The notes: generated by a model from the sequence alone, not told the origin. A DNA stretch of 64,000 bases from Terfezia claveryi (GCA_015179025.1 WHUX01000089.1:124001-188000); one strand, 5' to 3'; positions 23,183 to 37,000 are shown, counted from the stretch's first letter. A program made the numbers and translations.

Positions 23183-26100
23183 CTACTCCGGCCTCTGTTT
23201 CGAACCCCCAGCTTCCTCGTCGTCATTGAATAACTCGAGTAACCCACTAGTAGTTAACTTTGCTTTGCTAAAGTGCACGGTGATAAGCCAGGCTACCACA
23301 ACGTTGACTAGGTGGTGGAGCCGGTATGCGTACGTCACTCCCCAGATTCCTGCATAGAAGGCAAGGAAGGCTAGGAGGATGTCTGTTACTAACCATAATC
23401 TGTACCCCATACACTTCATTAGTATAAGGCACAGTTTCTATATTAGCAGGAGCTGGAGGGTAAGTACTGACCTAGTCGTAACACGAGGGATCATCTTCCC
23501 ACTTGTTAACGTCTCGACAAGCAATATGAAGGGCACAATTGAGATCAAGTTATGATGGGAAGAGAAAGGTGTGAGCCAGTGCACAGCCAGATTATGTATC
23601 CAGACAACTAGGACTGGTAAGTTGATTGGTAGAATCCACAACATGAGGATCATTATCGAGTGGGTATAATGATAGAAGTTCCATTGCGCACTGTGACGAT
23701 CGCCAGCACTCTGTCAAAGGTAAGTTAGCATTTAACACCCCTCGAGGCCAAGGATCTCTTCCACTTGCATTATCATGAGCGCATTTCAACGCCCTGACTG
23801 TCGTTGCCAGCTGTACAATGCATGCCACCAGGTATGCAAACTGGTATGGAACCACAAAAGCCACAAAGGATAATAAGACTAAAGTAGTCATGGCTCTCCT
23901 CTTGGGGCTACTCGCTACAAATGCAGCTGCAATTGACCGCCTGTATGCCCTAGTCAGTTACATGTAATCTGCAGCATTTATGAAAGATAGCTCACTTTTT
24001 ATCACGACTAAGAAGGCTGACATAGTCCAATATAGTATAATAACCCATTAGAATCCGTAGAATAACCATCACCAAGTAATTAACGATAACCACCACACCA
24101 AGTGAGACAAGAGCAAACAGTGGTGCAAGGAACCAGAAGAAAGGATCTTGTAAACCTATCAGAAGGTCGTTTCGAGCATATTCCGCCTTAGTTGTTTCTC
24201 GATTATGCCTGCGATTCTGGGACATGGGTGATGAAGGAACCGCATTGACAATAGCAAAATAAGCAGCCAAGGTTGAGAAAACCACTAAGGTTATCGGAAG
24301 CGTCTGTGCAATCATGATATCCAAGCCTTCGTTAAAGCTCATGAAGCGACCTCTAGAATTATATTCTCGAAACTGTTTCCTCGACACGGATGCAACCATC
24401 AGCAGTGGGAATGCCGCGAAAATCGTTCGATAACGCATGAACAGTTTTCCTAAGCTGCCCCAAGGGTCGAATCTCAGGATTACATCTACCGGAGCGTTGC
24501 AAGTCGGATCTGACCAGAACTGTAATGATAGGCCCCTGTGAGGGCCAGGTTTCAGCGCCTGTGGCATGAATGGGGCAGATCCATGAAAATGAATATCTGC
24601 ATTCTTGACGTTGACAAAATACTTTGACTCGTATGGCTCGGAAATGTATTGCCTAAGTATAGGCTGGAACAGTGGCTCAAGGCCACGGCAGGACTGGGGC
24701 TGGAAAGAAAGCTTCCAGGTGAGTAAGCTGCTGTGAATGGCCGGGATGGTGAGCTCCTGGACAAGATGCCTATTAGGGGCCAAGGTCACGTGCAACCCAT
24801 CCACCAAAAGTCCAGTAAGGCTTGTGTTGGCCTGCATTTTCTGCGCATTTCGATCAACAAATTCACCGACAGCCCAACCAGTGGTGGGAGTCGTTGCGGA
24901 ATCCACCACAGCAACAAACTGATGCTCGTATATGTCTCCAAAATCATATTGAAGATACGAAAAAGGCGATAATTGGTCAAATGGGTATTGCGAATCCTTC
25001 ATCGAGCTTGGAAGGTGGATCACGTCGCTCCCGGCGAGCTTGCATGCCAACTTCGTAGATCCGGAACCATCACCAGACAAATCCATATTTATGGGAAAGC
25101 TTTGTGCCGTCTGGCCCGGAGTCGAAGAGAACATACTGCAAAGCAAAACTTTCAAGTGATCATCTTGGATGTGCTCCAAGTTTCTATTCGTAAGTAGTGT
25201 AAATCGTGCACCTGCGGTTCCTGTAGTTGCGGGTATCGGCATCAAATATGCACGAGGCTTAGGCGACCTTCCCAATTCCCGAATAACCAAACGCTCCCCT
25301 TGGGGTATCATCGACTGGGATATATCCTCTAATGTAAGTAGAGTACTGGGTGTCTCTTGTGGAAGTGTCTTAATGGCATTATCCTCCATTCCTGTCAAAT
25401 ACCATTTCTTGAATACACGCATTCTGTCTGGGCGGCTTCTCGTCTGCCCAGAACGTTTCACATCAACTATGTCGAGCAGAGATCCAATGAGAACCTTCAT
25501 AAGCTGATTGCACCATAAAATCGCCAAATGATCAATGCTGACCCAGACATCTGGTATCGATGAAGTGAAGACCGTAAATCCGTTCGTTTCCGGTAGAATT
25601 GATGCTACATTTGCGTAATCCGAAGGCACAACCGTATCTAAGCTTCCTCCAGCAATAGAAATCAATGTGGTATAAAACAACGGATTATACGGGGCCCACT
25701 CTGCTGAGTATGACTTTCTCCAATAGTCGTTTATATGGGTATAAGTTGAGACAATTTGCTCGTCAATAGACACCGGTGCTCTCGCATGAGGGGTCGATAA
25801 GGTGATAATAGTGTTAACCGAATTCAGTTGATAATTTGGCATTGTGAGCATAGTTCTAGCGACGATTCCCCCCATAGAATGGCCCACGATGATAACCGAA
25901 CTTGGGTCCGGTAAATCGGAAGCAAGAGTCGACTTCCTAGCGTCCTGATAAAGTGAGAGTATGTATGCCACTGCATCATTCAAGTATTCCGCCTGATCGA
26001 GGAGTGTCTGGCCATGAAAAGCAGTGATGTCCTCATTGAAGTCGACCGTGAAGAAATCCAACTTCTGCCTTCCCGACTCCTCAATTCCTGGATTCACCTG

Positions 26101-26809
26101 TAATAAATTTGCCCATTGCCGTGCTCCCTCCTTCGCCATAGACCGAACTTGTTTGTAACTTCCGGCGTTCCCGGGGATGAACAAAACTGGGACTCCTCGG
26201 GGCTAAAACCAACTCCTACGTTAGCAACTCCACGACGGTCCGCCGGGATATCCTAGCATCCAACATACGTCCAGAGATGAGGTATCATATTGCCTTTCAC
26301 GGTACAAATACACCTTGTATTTACTCGCGAACCTCGTGTGTTCCGTATCAAAGTTGACCAGTGGAGCATACGCAGGGCTCATATACGTCTTAATACACCC
26401 CTTTACATCGCATTGCCTGCTCTGGAATGAATGCACAATCGCCACCATCATCAAGGTCGATAAAATCGTGACACAAAGCGTCGAAATCGAGCAAGCCCAG
26501 AATGAGAGAGCCTTCACTCGTCTATAGCCCCGTGGTTCCTCCATCTTTTCCTTGCTTATCGGCGTCGTAATGTCTGGCTTTGTCGTCTTCTCTAAAGTTG
26601 AGCTTGAAAGCGGTAGCTGCGATACTGATGGGAGGGTAGTTACAGTAGATATGGCTGCCGATGTGCTATAGTTGTAATCGCCTATTTTTGAAGTCAGTTA
26701 GGGGGTGTAAAGTTATCAATTGGCGAGCAGTTGGTTCACCTCCATCTAGAGGCGACGCTGGTTCTGGGTCTCCGTCGTCCGTGCTGCTTGATGGGCGTCT
26801 CGACCGCAT
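23183..26809 (-). CDS. BST1: GPI inositol-deacylase Bst1 (PGAP1)
   Basis: ER membrane enzyme that removes the inositol acyl chain of GPI anchors, needed for export of GPI proteins. Six-exon model complement(23183..23399, 23472..23710, 23769..23949, 23996..26202, 26269..26681, 26740..26809), 1108 aa. Exon 1 starts MRSRRPSSSTDDGD. An N-terminal membrane anchor (ALSFWACSISTLCVTILSTL) follows. Then comes the lipase domain with GVPVLFIPGNAGSYKQ and the serine motif GHSMGG (nucleophile Ser270). The C-terminal third is multi-spanning, including HSIMILMLWILPINLPVLVV. Intron 4 (23711-23768) only keeps frame as a GC-AG intron with donor GCAAGT. Convergent with RRG7, tandem with IRC3. Confidence 0.95.
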
Positions 26810-27856
26810 TGGATGTTGGAGCCTGATCGAGAGGATTTTGCACGAGGTAACTAGTGGTGCTCGGACTACTTTGGCAGAAGAGAGGAGGGAGAAGAATCAC
26901 GGCCGAAAAGCGACAACGGGGGGGCGGAGAGTAAGGATCGGGACTCTGCCTGGCGTCGGCGGGGAAGAGATAGGAGCACAGCCTAGGTGGAGAGGTAGGA
27001 CGTTTGGATGTATGTATATGTGTGGGAGGGCGAGAAATGGAGGGAACGAACTGCACGTTACATACTTACAGTACTTACATACAGCAGCATCAGCATATGA
27101 GCGTTTTACATACTTTTCTCGGACGCTTACAGTTCCTGTAAGACTTATCTGGGAGCAGAATTGGCTCCGATATAGACCTAGGATAAGTAAAACGTGCTGT
27201 TCACGACGACATCGCGTCTGTGGCTGGTTTCGGTGTCTTGGGTCCCCGCCGTACCAACAGCTTTCGTACTTCGCCCAGGGAACCTGGCGAAATAATATGT
27301 ACGGTGTGTGATGTGCGAAGGGGGGCTGTTACTGTTATGTGATTAGCTTCGCACTTAATTTTTTTCTAGCTGCCAGGAGTCTTACTATACATACATAGGT
27401 TACAGCAGACTAGGTTACAGTGAGACGTGCCAACCAGACTACAACCAGACTAAGGTTACAGCAACCGGATTAGTTACAGCATACCACTGACGTTAAAGCT
27501 TCACTTTTTTCACGTTAAAGCCACTTGAAGGTTGTATGAGACAAGTTGGATGTCCGCTCGACTACCTGTCCCACAACCAGTTATTGGGTTGGGTTGACAA
27601 CGCCAATTTGTGTGGGCAAATAAATATTCATGTTGTCTCAGACTATGGAAACCGACCCGACGAGAATCAATTGGCCATAGGAGCGACCTCATGATATGCA
27701 CTACTTGATATGCACTACTTATGTCTTTTGACCCTTGCTTGGAGAACTCTTATTGCACTAACCTGTTTACCTCCAAGGCTGACAAGCGTTTTGCAGACCA
27801 AAGCAACGTAACATGCGTATAGTACTTCGCTCAACAGTAAGCTATTCGCCTGAAGA
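26810..27856. other. Intergenic between BST1 start and IRC3 stop
   Basis: Holds the BST1 promoter and IRC3 3' end. Around 27390-27480 there are short dispersed copies of GCCAACCAGACTA and GTTACAGCA-type strings, including ACGTGCCAACCAGACTACAA. This is the same motif that ends the MITE at 40.5 kb. No gene was recognised. Confidence 0.5.
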
Positions 27857-30444
27857 CTATATCAACCTCCCCACTTTGATCTCATTACTTTGCTTTGCCT
27901 CACGAAGCTTGGCTTCTGTCTCCTTTGCCTTCTTTGCTTGTTTCAATGCTTTCTGGTACTTCGCCATCCCATATTTCATCCTCGTAAGCAAATCCCCAGC
28001 TTGGCCTTTTGTTAACTTCTTCTGGTCCCAGTCACCCTCGGGCTTCAACTTCTTAAGATGATCTAGTTGTACGGAACTTGCAGGCGTCTTCCGCCAGGAT
28101 GCACTGTGTAAAATCATGTTACGTGGGCAACGCTCTGCTGCGTAGGTATCTTCGATGATGGTTAGCCTGTGCCATATAGTACAGATACGGGAAGTACGTA
28201 CCTGCACCACTCACTGCGTGCGCGAGCGAATCAACATTGTCGACTAGTATTCTTTCCGGCTGGGTCAAATACTGATGAGCAAAAACGTTATACTGCGGAG
28301 TTGGCTTCTCCAGGACAGTAAACTTGTCTTTATTTAGGTCAGCTTATATGACCATCCTCGCAGAAAAATTGCCCACCCTCTTACCATCTGCTTGTCCAGA
28401 AATTTTCAAAACCATCCCTGTTGCTGAAAGTATATACTCGGTAGGCCCAACCTTGACCCAAGCGTAAGGGCTAAGCTGCCTAATCTGTTTCTCATGCGCT
28501 GTATCGCCCAGAAGATCCCATATGCTCTCATAGTCTGTGAACGACACATGTTTTATAGGCAAATTCCACAATTTATCAATTGCATCAGCTCCACTTAAGT
28601 CCCCTGCTCGCCGATCTTCCCTTGCATCGTCACGCATTTTTTCCATGGCAGATGGGGTTGCATTGTCGAGAACCGTAAAAGGATCAAGGCCAAACAATGT
28701 TGGTGTACTTATTACACCTCTATTCAAGATTCCTATCATATCAATAACATGGCAGCTTTCTTTTCCGGGAGATAACCGCATTCCCCGCCCAATCATTTGG
28801 ATCTATCAATTAGTCAGCCGACTTTATATGGTGCATCTAAGTTGAAGGTGGTGGGGTTATTTGAAAGGCGTACAAGGAGATTTTTTGATCTAGTTGGCCT
28901 GGCAAGAAGAACGCAGTCTATGTTAGGTATATCCGTCCCCTCTGTAAGAATTCCACAGTTGACCAGCACCGGGAAAATTCCAGCCCGAAAATCATCTAAT
29001 AACCTCGATCGGTCCTCCTTTGGTGTCAGACTCGTGACGAATCTAGCATCTATTCCATGTTTTCGAAAAGTGTTTGTCATTTCGGTCACGTGAGCTATAT
29101 CTACACAAAATACCAGTGTAGACTTCCGCTTCCCTATACAGAGCATTAGCGTTGGCTCCGTAAATCAACTGATGATCTTGGTAAGCCGTACCAGCCTTTT
29201 CTAACCAAGCTCTGGCAGTTATATTATTAGTCTGTGACGTGTTAACTGCCACTGACAGATCCGCTAAGTTGTAGTCGCCTCTAGTTTCTCGGACTGCTGA
29301 AAGGTCGACGTGCGTCTGGACGGTTGTAAATTGTACATTTGAGAGCCAGTTTTCGCTAATCATATCTATATAGTTCCTATGAATGCATGTCAAGATAGAG
29401 CTTCTCGCAATTTCATAATTTGGCAACGCTTACTTATGGTAGACAATGTAGTCCAAAACAGAGCCCATCCTCAGTCCATCATGCCTTGACAAAGTGGCTG
29501 ACACTCCGACCACAACAGGATGATTGCCGCCACTCTTCTCTGGGTGCAAAGCACCAAAATGATCCAGGGTTCTCATATATGTATCAGCAACAGCATGGTG
29601 ACATTCATCAATCAAAATGAGTTTGAAATTCTGGGGATTAAATTTTTCAACCCTGTCCTTGCTCACAATGCTTTGAATTGACGCAAGCGTAATATCTGCC
29701 ACTCCAGATGCATGCTTATTCGCCATTTCGACTTCCACAGTCTTTTCAGGGTAAGCATTCATGCAGTGACGGAGAGCTTGTTCAAGAAGCTCTCTTCGAT
29801 GAACCAAAATCAAGGTTTGAGTTGCGGTATCATTTGGAGGTGGGAGTTTGTCAATGAGTTGGGTAAATATCACCTATATAACGCATATTAGTCAGGTGAA
29901 TCATTGCGGAGCTGCAAAATATATATACCGTTTTCCCTGAACCAGTAGCAAGAGAGATGGCTAATCTTTTATGGCCTTGCTTGACGTGATCTAATACAGC
30001 GTCTATGCATTCTTGTTGGTAGTCTCTCAGGATAATGGCTTTGGTCGTGGGTGGCGGTACCCGAACTGCTTCTGCTACGTGTAACTCATCTTTAGATCCC
30101 TTCTTCTTCCTCTTCTTGGTCCCTCCTAGTGTGTCGAGCTTTTTCGCCAATTTGACTTTCGTTTTGGCTCCCAATCCAGGCTCTGATGACTTAACAACTC
30201 TTCCTGACGGCGATGAATTTAGTTCAGCGCCTCCCTTCTTCTCAACAATTGATATTTCCTTCTCCCTCTTCTTCTTCTTCTTGGTCCCCACCTGGTTCGG
30301 CGGTTCGGGAAATGGTGGTGCTCGAATGGAGGAAGTTGACAGATTCTCGGCCAACGTAGCTTGTGACCTTCGTATGATTCGTATTCCCGTGAGCACAAAC
30401 ACTGGCTTATTTGTAAAGGTCCTCAGTAATCTCGCTGGTATCAT
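27857..30444 (-). CDS. IRC3: Mitochondrial DEAH/DECH-box helicase Irc3
   Basis: Superfamily 2 helicase. Yeast Irc3 is mitochondrial, unwinds branched DNA and maintains mtDNA. Seven-exon model complement(27857..28137, 28202..28327, 28385..28802, 28874..29133, 29192..29376, 29434..29873, 29929..30444), 741 aa. The N-terminus ([18 protein letters not shown], then RIIRRSQ) is a plausible presequence, followed by a Lys-rich linker. Helicase motifs: Q-like [14 protein letters not shown], Walker A GSGKT (168-172, split from VIFTQL by intron 1), DECH (261-264) and motif [15 protein letters not shown] from residue 469. The C-terminus is Lys/Ala-rich helical. It shares a 161-bp divergent promoter with MED21. 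Confidence 0.94.
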
Positions 30445-30605
30445 GTCTTGTTAAACCTGAAAATTAAACTGCGAAGGTTAAGTAATGTGAAACCAGAATT
30501 GAACAGATCCGTAGGTCATTTGCATGAATGCGGCTTGGCACCGATAGCTTGGTCGTAGAGTGGCGTACTAGTACACTTGACCTTCAACCACCACCAACGC
30601 GCAGA
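30445..30605. promoter_or_regulatory. Compact bidirectional promoter, IRC3 / MED21
   Basis: Only 161 bp separate the two start codons, so the two genes probably share one nucleosome-free region. No named element was recognised. Confidence 0.5.
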
Positions 30606-31112
30606 ATGGCTGACCGACTCACGCAGCTTCAAGATGCGCTCGACCAGGCGAGTCGCCTTAGCTTACTGAATACAGCTTTACACTAATCTTCTCCCCTCCA
30701 GTTAGCTACTCAATTCTACTGCGCCATCAGATACATCTCGACACGCCACGAGCCCATTGCGCTCGGCAAAGAGCCGACAGTCAAAGATGAGAACGTGACC
30801 CCAGATGACCCGGCGACCTTTGAAAGTTCGGCATCCTATAGCCCCATTTTCTCTCTCTTGCTAATAATTTAACTCTTTGCAGTTGCCAAGGCCGAACTTG
30901 CAAAGGACCTCATCATGAAATCGAAACAAATTGAGCTTTTGATCTGCTCACTCCCAGGAATTGGTGTAAGCGAGGTCGAGCAGCAACAGAAGTTACGATC
31001 TTTAGAGAAGGAGCTGCAAGAGGCAGAAGCTGAGAGAAAGCAAGCGGTGGAAGAGAAGGAGGATATGGTTGAGAGGCTGGATTCAGTAATACGAAGTATA
31101 CGAAGGGTGTGA
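30606..31112 (+). CDS. MED21: Mediator subunit 21 (Srb7)
   Basis: Middle-module subunit of Mediator, pairing with Med7 in the hinge. Model join(30606..30647, 30702..30825, 30883..31112), 131 aa, the usual length. Conserved start [14 protein letters not shown], then [13 protein letters not shown], the acidic loop and [20 protein letters not shown]. The long C-terminal coiled coil is [20 protein letters not shown]. Intron 1 has donor CAG|GCGAGT. The family requires DQ to join LATQF in phase 0, and no GT donor allows that, so it is a GC-AG intron with branch CACTAAT. Divergent from IRC3, convergent with LSB6. Confidence 0.95.
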
Positions 31113-31486
31113 AGCAAAACGGAGGTTAAATATGCGGAGGGCGTCAGCATCCAGCCATCGGTACATAGGGCATCTCTTTTTAACATTCCTTGCCGGCGTT
31201 CATAGGGGTCTTCATTTGTACGATTAAGTAATATACTCAACATTCTATGAGATTTTCACCACTTATCGAAGGTATCATGAACTGCTGGTTGGCTGCGTCC
31301 TTGCCCACTCGAATCACAACATAGACTTTCCTTTCACATGTGTGTGCAAACTGCAGAATGATACTTCATTATGCCAAGCTATATTATTCTCCACCAAAGA
31401 AAATCCTATAAAAGAGGAATAAACGTGTTCTATCCAAATCCGTCCAAGAAACCAGAATAAGTATATAATTCCACAAATGCAGATCC
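31113..31486. terminator. Convergent 3' region, MED21 / LSB6
   Basis: 374 bp between two facing stop codons, carrying both 3' ends. No further feature was seen, and no specific polyadenylation signal is claimed. Confidence 0.4.
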
Positions 31487-34062
31487 TCAACACCAACTAA
31501 ACACCGGATTATTCGCCTTAACAGTTTCTAGTCTTTCAACAATGACCTTCCTTGTAGCATTCTCCATATCTGACGCTGCAGCGTAACCAAGATCGCCCTC
31601 CACATCATCCCCACCAAAGAAAGCAGCCGATATTGAGTTCCCACGTTTTCTACCAGTATTCTTAGAATGCCTGGAGTCGTAGCTTGTCCCTCTTTGCGGT
31701 TGACGTAGGCTCTCTGGTATGGTGTTGAGCGGAGGCTCATTTGGCGGCCGACTTTTTATCGACTGTGGAGAGCTTGAAAGAATTGAAACTTGTACCTCTT
31801 CTGGTGCACTAATTCGAGATCTGCCTATCTGAAATCTGCCGGCGCTGGGGATATCAGACGGAGGTGATAGGCCAAGCCCAAGAACGTCCGGATTTTGTAT
31901 TGAAGGAGCAGATGCAACTGCTGTCGCTCCAATATCTATTTCTTCTTCCTCGTCATATGTTTGTTGGCAGGGGGCCTCTGAAGAAGGTACCCGAAGTGGA
32001 ACAGCAACTGGAACCTCCATTTCATCATCCTATACACCTCCCCATTAGTTGTCTTACACAAGAATATATATAGATATATAAGTACCCAGACATGGACCCT
32101 CGCACGCCTCGTGAGCTCCAAAGGTCCTTGATCGGGACATTTGAGAGTCTCGACTACATTAAATGCCTGTCCCTTGAGCACGGCCATCTGCTTGGAAAAC
32201 ATCCTTTCTTTGAAATCAGCATCCATCTCGAAGAGCTCGCGAAGTTTTGCTTGTGTCTCCGACCACCACTTGGGTGACGTTAATATCGATAGGAAGTGAT
32301 CACGTGTTTTAGTTGAGAATGGTTGTCCGATTAGCGATACAGGTAGAAATAGCCAGCTGTGAATATGTCAAGTAAATATATAAGTACTTCGGGACTACAA
32401 TCAATTGCAAGTAGTATGGATCACTTACCCAAAAGGAAAACTCCGCCATTGATCTGGGTGTTTCCATGGAAATGCTAATGAATTATCAATTGCTCCAATT
32501 TTGAGCTTTGGAACAGCTCCATTCATTGGAGTGGTCGCACGAGGAGTGGCAACCATAGGCTCCGAAAGCTGATACCCAGGGGATTCAGGCTGTGATGAGG
32601 AGGAACCAATGTCTCTCACCATATGTGATGATATAACGCTCCCTCTAATGGTGCCATTACCCAATGGCGTGCTTGGGTTCTCCCATTCAACTTTAATCAT
32701 CCAATTGTCAAGGCCCCTGTCTGTATTTCGCATGATATAGTCGAGAACAACCAGCTTCTCCAGCTCTTCCCTAAATTGCTGCTGAACAGGCTCTGTCCAT
32801 ATAAATCTTCGAGTTTGAGGATCATCCGATGTATTAGGCCTATCTGGGGCATTTTCAACATCATTTACACCACTAGGAACACAGGTATAGCTCCAAGGAC
32901 CTCGCCTCGGGGCCGCATCGGTACGAAACCCGGAATTTGTTGAGTCTGGCCAGGGATGTTTCCGGAAGAAAATATTCGCATCTGCAAAAAGTTCAACACC
33001 GAAACATAAGTGAAGGACTTATGATAGTGAGGACTTACTTACCTTCAAAGCCTTGCAAAAAGGCCTGAAAGCTTCCAACCTTTGGGGGCAGTGGTTTCTT
33101 TTTCCTATAGAAAGCTCGCCGGTCCCAGTAATCATAGTGAAACGATTTCGACGATACCCAAACAATCTCGGTATGTGGTACCAGGAACACTCTTAATTGC
33201 CTGTCCAAGACACATGCCGCAGCTTCTGATATGTAGCTAAGGTTGGGTATAAGGCTAGATGTATACTTAGCGTCACGCCCTTCAGTAGGCTAAGAGTAAA
33301 CCCACCAGCTACGTCCAAAGAAACAAGGGAATCTAGACATGCGGGTAAGCATCAGAACTCTTTATGTCACGGCTAATAACCTACAGATTCCTATGCAACC
33401 ACTTTGTGGTTTTTGGATTGAGGTGGCCATATCTGAAAAAATAAACGTAAGCAGGATCCCCTAGAAATGCTGATGAAATGAGATCAAACTCACGGCTCTT
33501 CATCTTTTGGCTTGAAGACACCAACAATCTCCCCATCGCTAGTCCTCATAAAGTAACTTCCAGATGAGCCTTGTTTAATGAGCTTGGGCTCAACCCCTTT
33601 ACTGATAGCAGCTCTCACTGCGTCAAACAGCTCAACAAATTGTTCCTTTGTAATGTGCCCATGCTCATTCGGCTCCAAGCTTCCCAGGCTTGAAACTGGC
33701 CTGTATCCGTCTGGAGGCACAAATACGGAATATACAATCTCCAACGGAGCTTCCTCTTGTAAAGACCTTCCTTTCTGTTTCCCGATTTTGAATTTGCTAG
33801 CAATTTCCTCCGCCCAACGCTCTAGTCGAGCATTGATAGCTTTGATGTCTACACCAGAGCTGTTCCTTCGCATTGGCGGCCCACTCCTGCCATCCGCGAA
33901 AACAGGAGGCGAGAAGGGTTCTCGTGAATGGTGAGAAGTAGCAGGAGGCCGTATAGACACCACTCTTGAGCGGAAGTTATCCTCGTCGAATTCATTGTCC
34001 GAGTCTGACAGCTCGGCATGCTGGGCTAATCTTTCATAGCCAGACGCAGGTGGTCGGGGCAT
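31487..34062 (-). CDS. LSB6: Type II phosphatidylinositol 4-kinase (Lsb6)
   Basis: Makes PI4P on endosomal and vacuolar membranes. Seven-exon model complement(31487..32029, 32086..32356, 32429..32981, 33043..33254, 33306..33332, 33385..33432, 33494..34062), 740 aa. ATP-binding segment KQGSSGSYFMRTSDGEIVGV then FKPKDEEPYGHLNPK; catalytic DYIMRNTDRGLDNWM; metal region IGAIDNSLAFPWKHPDQWRS. The palmitoylated CCPCC-FGR motif of the animal enzyme is reduced to FPCFFGRSC, and most of it is carried by a 27-nt microexon (33306-33332). The C-terminus extends about 180 residues past the kinase with an acidic then Ser/Pro-rich tail ending NNPVFSWC. Frame closes across all six introns. Confidence 0.94.
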
Positions 34063-37000
34063 TCTGTGTCAGTCAGGGCTTGTCAGGCTCTCAGCTCAGG
34101 TTGAAAATAATGTTTGTTGATAGTATCAGGAGCACCGGTAACCCGACAGCATGGCGTTGTCCGTTGGAGCTTTGAGGCTGGGCATCACGAGTGATCCGGT
34201 TAGTGCTACGTAACAGTTCGATCTTCCGAAACGAACCAAGAACTAAGGTAAGGTACCCCTACGTGCGCAATACCGCGTGCAGCAACGGCCAGTAATGGGA
34301 TCTACATGTTCAATATTGATATCAATATGAAACTCCCACTGATTCTAATCGCGACACGACAGTTAATCAGGGCGTACGTCCCAAAATGGCCAGGCGCTGG
34401 GGCCCGGTTAAGCTCGCCCGCAGCATGGGCTGGGAGCCCGAGGCGGCGGACACTAACGTTATCGATCATGCATGGAAGGCATATCGAATCTTCCATGATA
34501 ACCCCCAGTCGGTGTCCCAGTCAGTTGAGTCTGACCAGATACCAATCTCTATCCCTAGCTAAACAATACAAGAAACAATCGGCTTACTCAGTAAAGCCTT
34601 TATCAGCATCATGATTGCGAAGGCGCCTGCTGGAGTATGAAGGCGTAAGCTGGTTGTGTCCAACAAGACGTTGTCATTGTGCATTAGCAAGGCAACACCG
34701 ACGCCACTTTTCCCAACATCCGTGAAGTAGTGTAAGTATTAGAACTCCACTGTCGATTTGATTGGCAGAGAAAAAATATCCTATGTTCTTCTCAATCCAA
34801 AAGAAGCAAAGAGCCTGAAGTACAACAATACTCTTACAGTCTGAACCCTCGCTAGCCGTCCTCCACTATTGATTGGAGAACCCTAGGAGTACCAGCTATT
34901 ACTGTGCTTTGACTAGTTAGACTAGTGTTCTATCAACAGGCTTTGTAAGTGAGACGAGACGATAAAGCGATCTTGGATTACCTAGAGATGATTGTGGTGT
35001 AGCGTATGCCTAAGTAATGGGACGACGTGCTGCTATATCGGCTCATTATTATTTCTTTCCCCTTTATGGAACGCTCATCCACCAGATGTTTAACATTGAG
35101 TATTCAGGGTGGACACCTCCAGCCTATTACAGTCAGCGGATTAATATTGGCGGAGAGTGTAGCTATCATGTCGTAATCATCAACAGGGTCCAGGCAAGGG
35201 GAACTGCTTTATATTTCAGTACTTCTGTGCTAAATATATCGTTTCACATTGACTGAGGTCTCTTGCACCGCCTACCTGGTGCAACACGAGAAGGCCATGG
35301 TCAGCCCTTTAATTGGCTTCTCTGTGGACCTATCAAAGGTTAGTCTGGTTATCAGGGCCGTATATTCATACCCTACCATCTTGAGCTATGCGCTGGTCTG
35401 CTTATATCAACGCTGGATCAATGATGCTCCTGGGATTCGAATGAATGCAATGCGTCCGTCTAGTTACTGGTAAATGCTAACAATTCAAGAGACCCCCTGT
35501 TTCTTACCCGTCCCAGCGGGATCTCGCGATATCAGTGAAGATCTTTACCATTTTCCTTGGATGGTTAATCTGCCATATAGGCAATGGTAATGTCTTGTTG
35601 GCACGATCACTCCTGCTAGCAATACAGTACCTAGTTAGTATGATCTCGTGTTGGGAGGACGGCGATTGATACAAACTTATTCATGCGGGAGCGTTAAAGA
35701 TCTTGACGCGGGAGGATTAAACGAGCACCATTACTGTGAGCCTCAATTGACCAATTATCGGTAAAGTACCGGCTTTACTTTTTACTGGGAATTCTTTACT
35801 AAGAATTAAGACCTGTCTTTCCTAGACAAGGATCTTGTTTCTCAGGAACACGTTGAATGTATGCCACCGGTAGGTTAAACCGGTACATACATCTCTTCAC
35901 TCCATCCTCTAAATGCACCAACCAGTACCCTCCACAGCACATTGCTTCTCTCTACTACTTGCTTTCGGGATACTACCCTCATGCCGGTGCAGTTCTGTAC
36001 AGCTGTCAGGTGGTCCAGCCATCCCACACAAGGAGATGACATAGGGAGACTAAGGGCTCTGGGAGTCTATTTGTAAAATATTTGGGTCAGATGCTCGACA
36101 TGTCCAAGTTGTGAGAAATAGAAAGACACATCACAGACATTGCCTGCAGTATATCGATGGGTGACTGTGGAGCTTTGTCGACCAATTCTAATGGAGTCAA
36201 CGACAGAACTTAACTGGTGTTTATACCCCGTGGACGTAGACATCGGAGTATTCGATTGCCTCACCACATGTGTCAGTCTGCCTGGACTTCCTCCGCGGTT
36301 AAGCTAAGCGCCAAGCGACCAGGGGCGCTATTGTAGGATTGGGCCACGTTCCCAGGAAACAGAATGAAGGGGCAGTATCTGCAGCAAACGTTTGGTCTTG
36401 CCCCAGTCTGGTTATCTTGACCCATTTCCAGGCCCATTCGAGGCCAATAGTGCATGCACGCTCACGTCGACACTCGTGCTGTACTCCTCCATTTCAGCCG
36501 TCCAAGGGTTACTGCGCCTGGTCCTGCATCCAACCGTTCGACACAGCAGTCGAGTTTGCAGTTACCCCCCTTTCCTCCCCACACACCCCTTTTGTTTCTT
36601 CCGCACACCTTCTATCGCCCTTCTGTGCATAATCGCACTCCTTGCAAATCTAATACATATTTCAATCATTTTTTTTTTATCTTCCTAATCTCGCCCTTTT
36701 ATCATCGTTCTGTGCCAGAACTCTGACCAGATCCTCACTCCCCCTCTCCAGTTCACGCCTACGTCCAACCAACCCCCATCCCATCCCTCCAATTCATCCC
36801 TCCCTAAATACCTTTTTTTTTTTCCTCTGCTGTAAATCTTCTTTTCTTCGATTTTGACATTTAGCCAGCTTCCGCACTCTCGTTTCTTGGTCTTAGTAAC
36901 TGCTTGATTATATCTTTCCCACTGTCAATCGACATCACACTTCACCTAAAACGTACCGGCTCTGCTCTTCCTTCTAGTTCGCGCTTGTCCCTCCTCTGGC

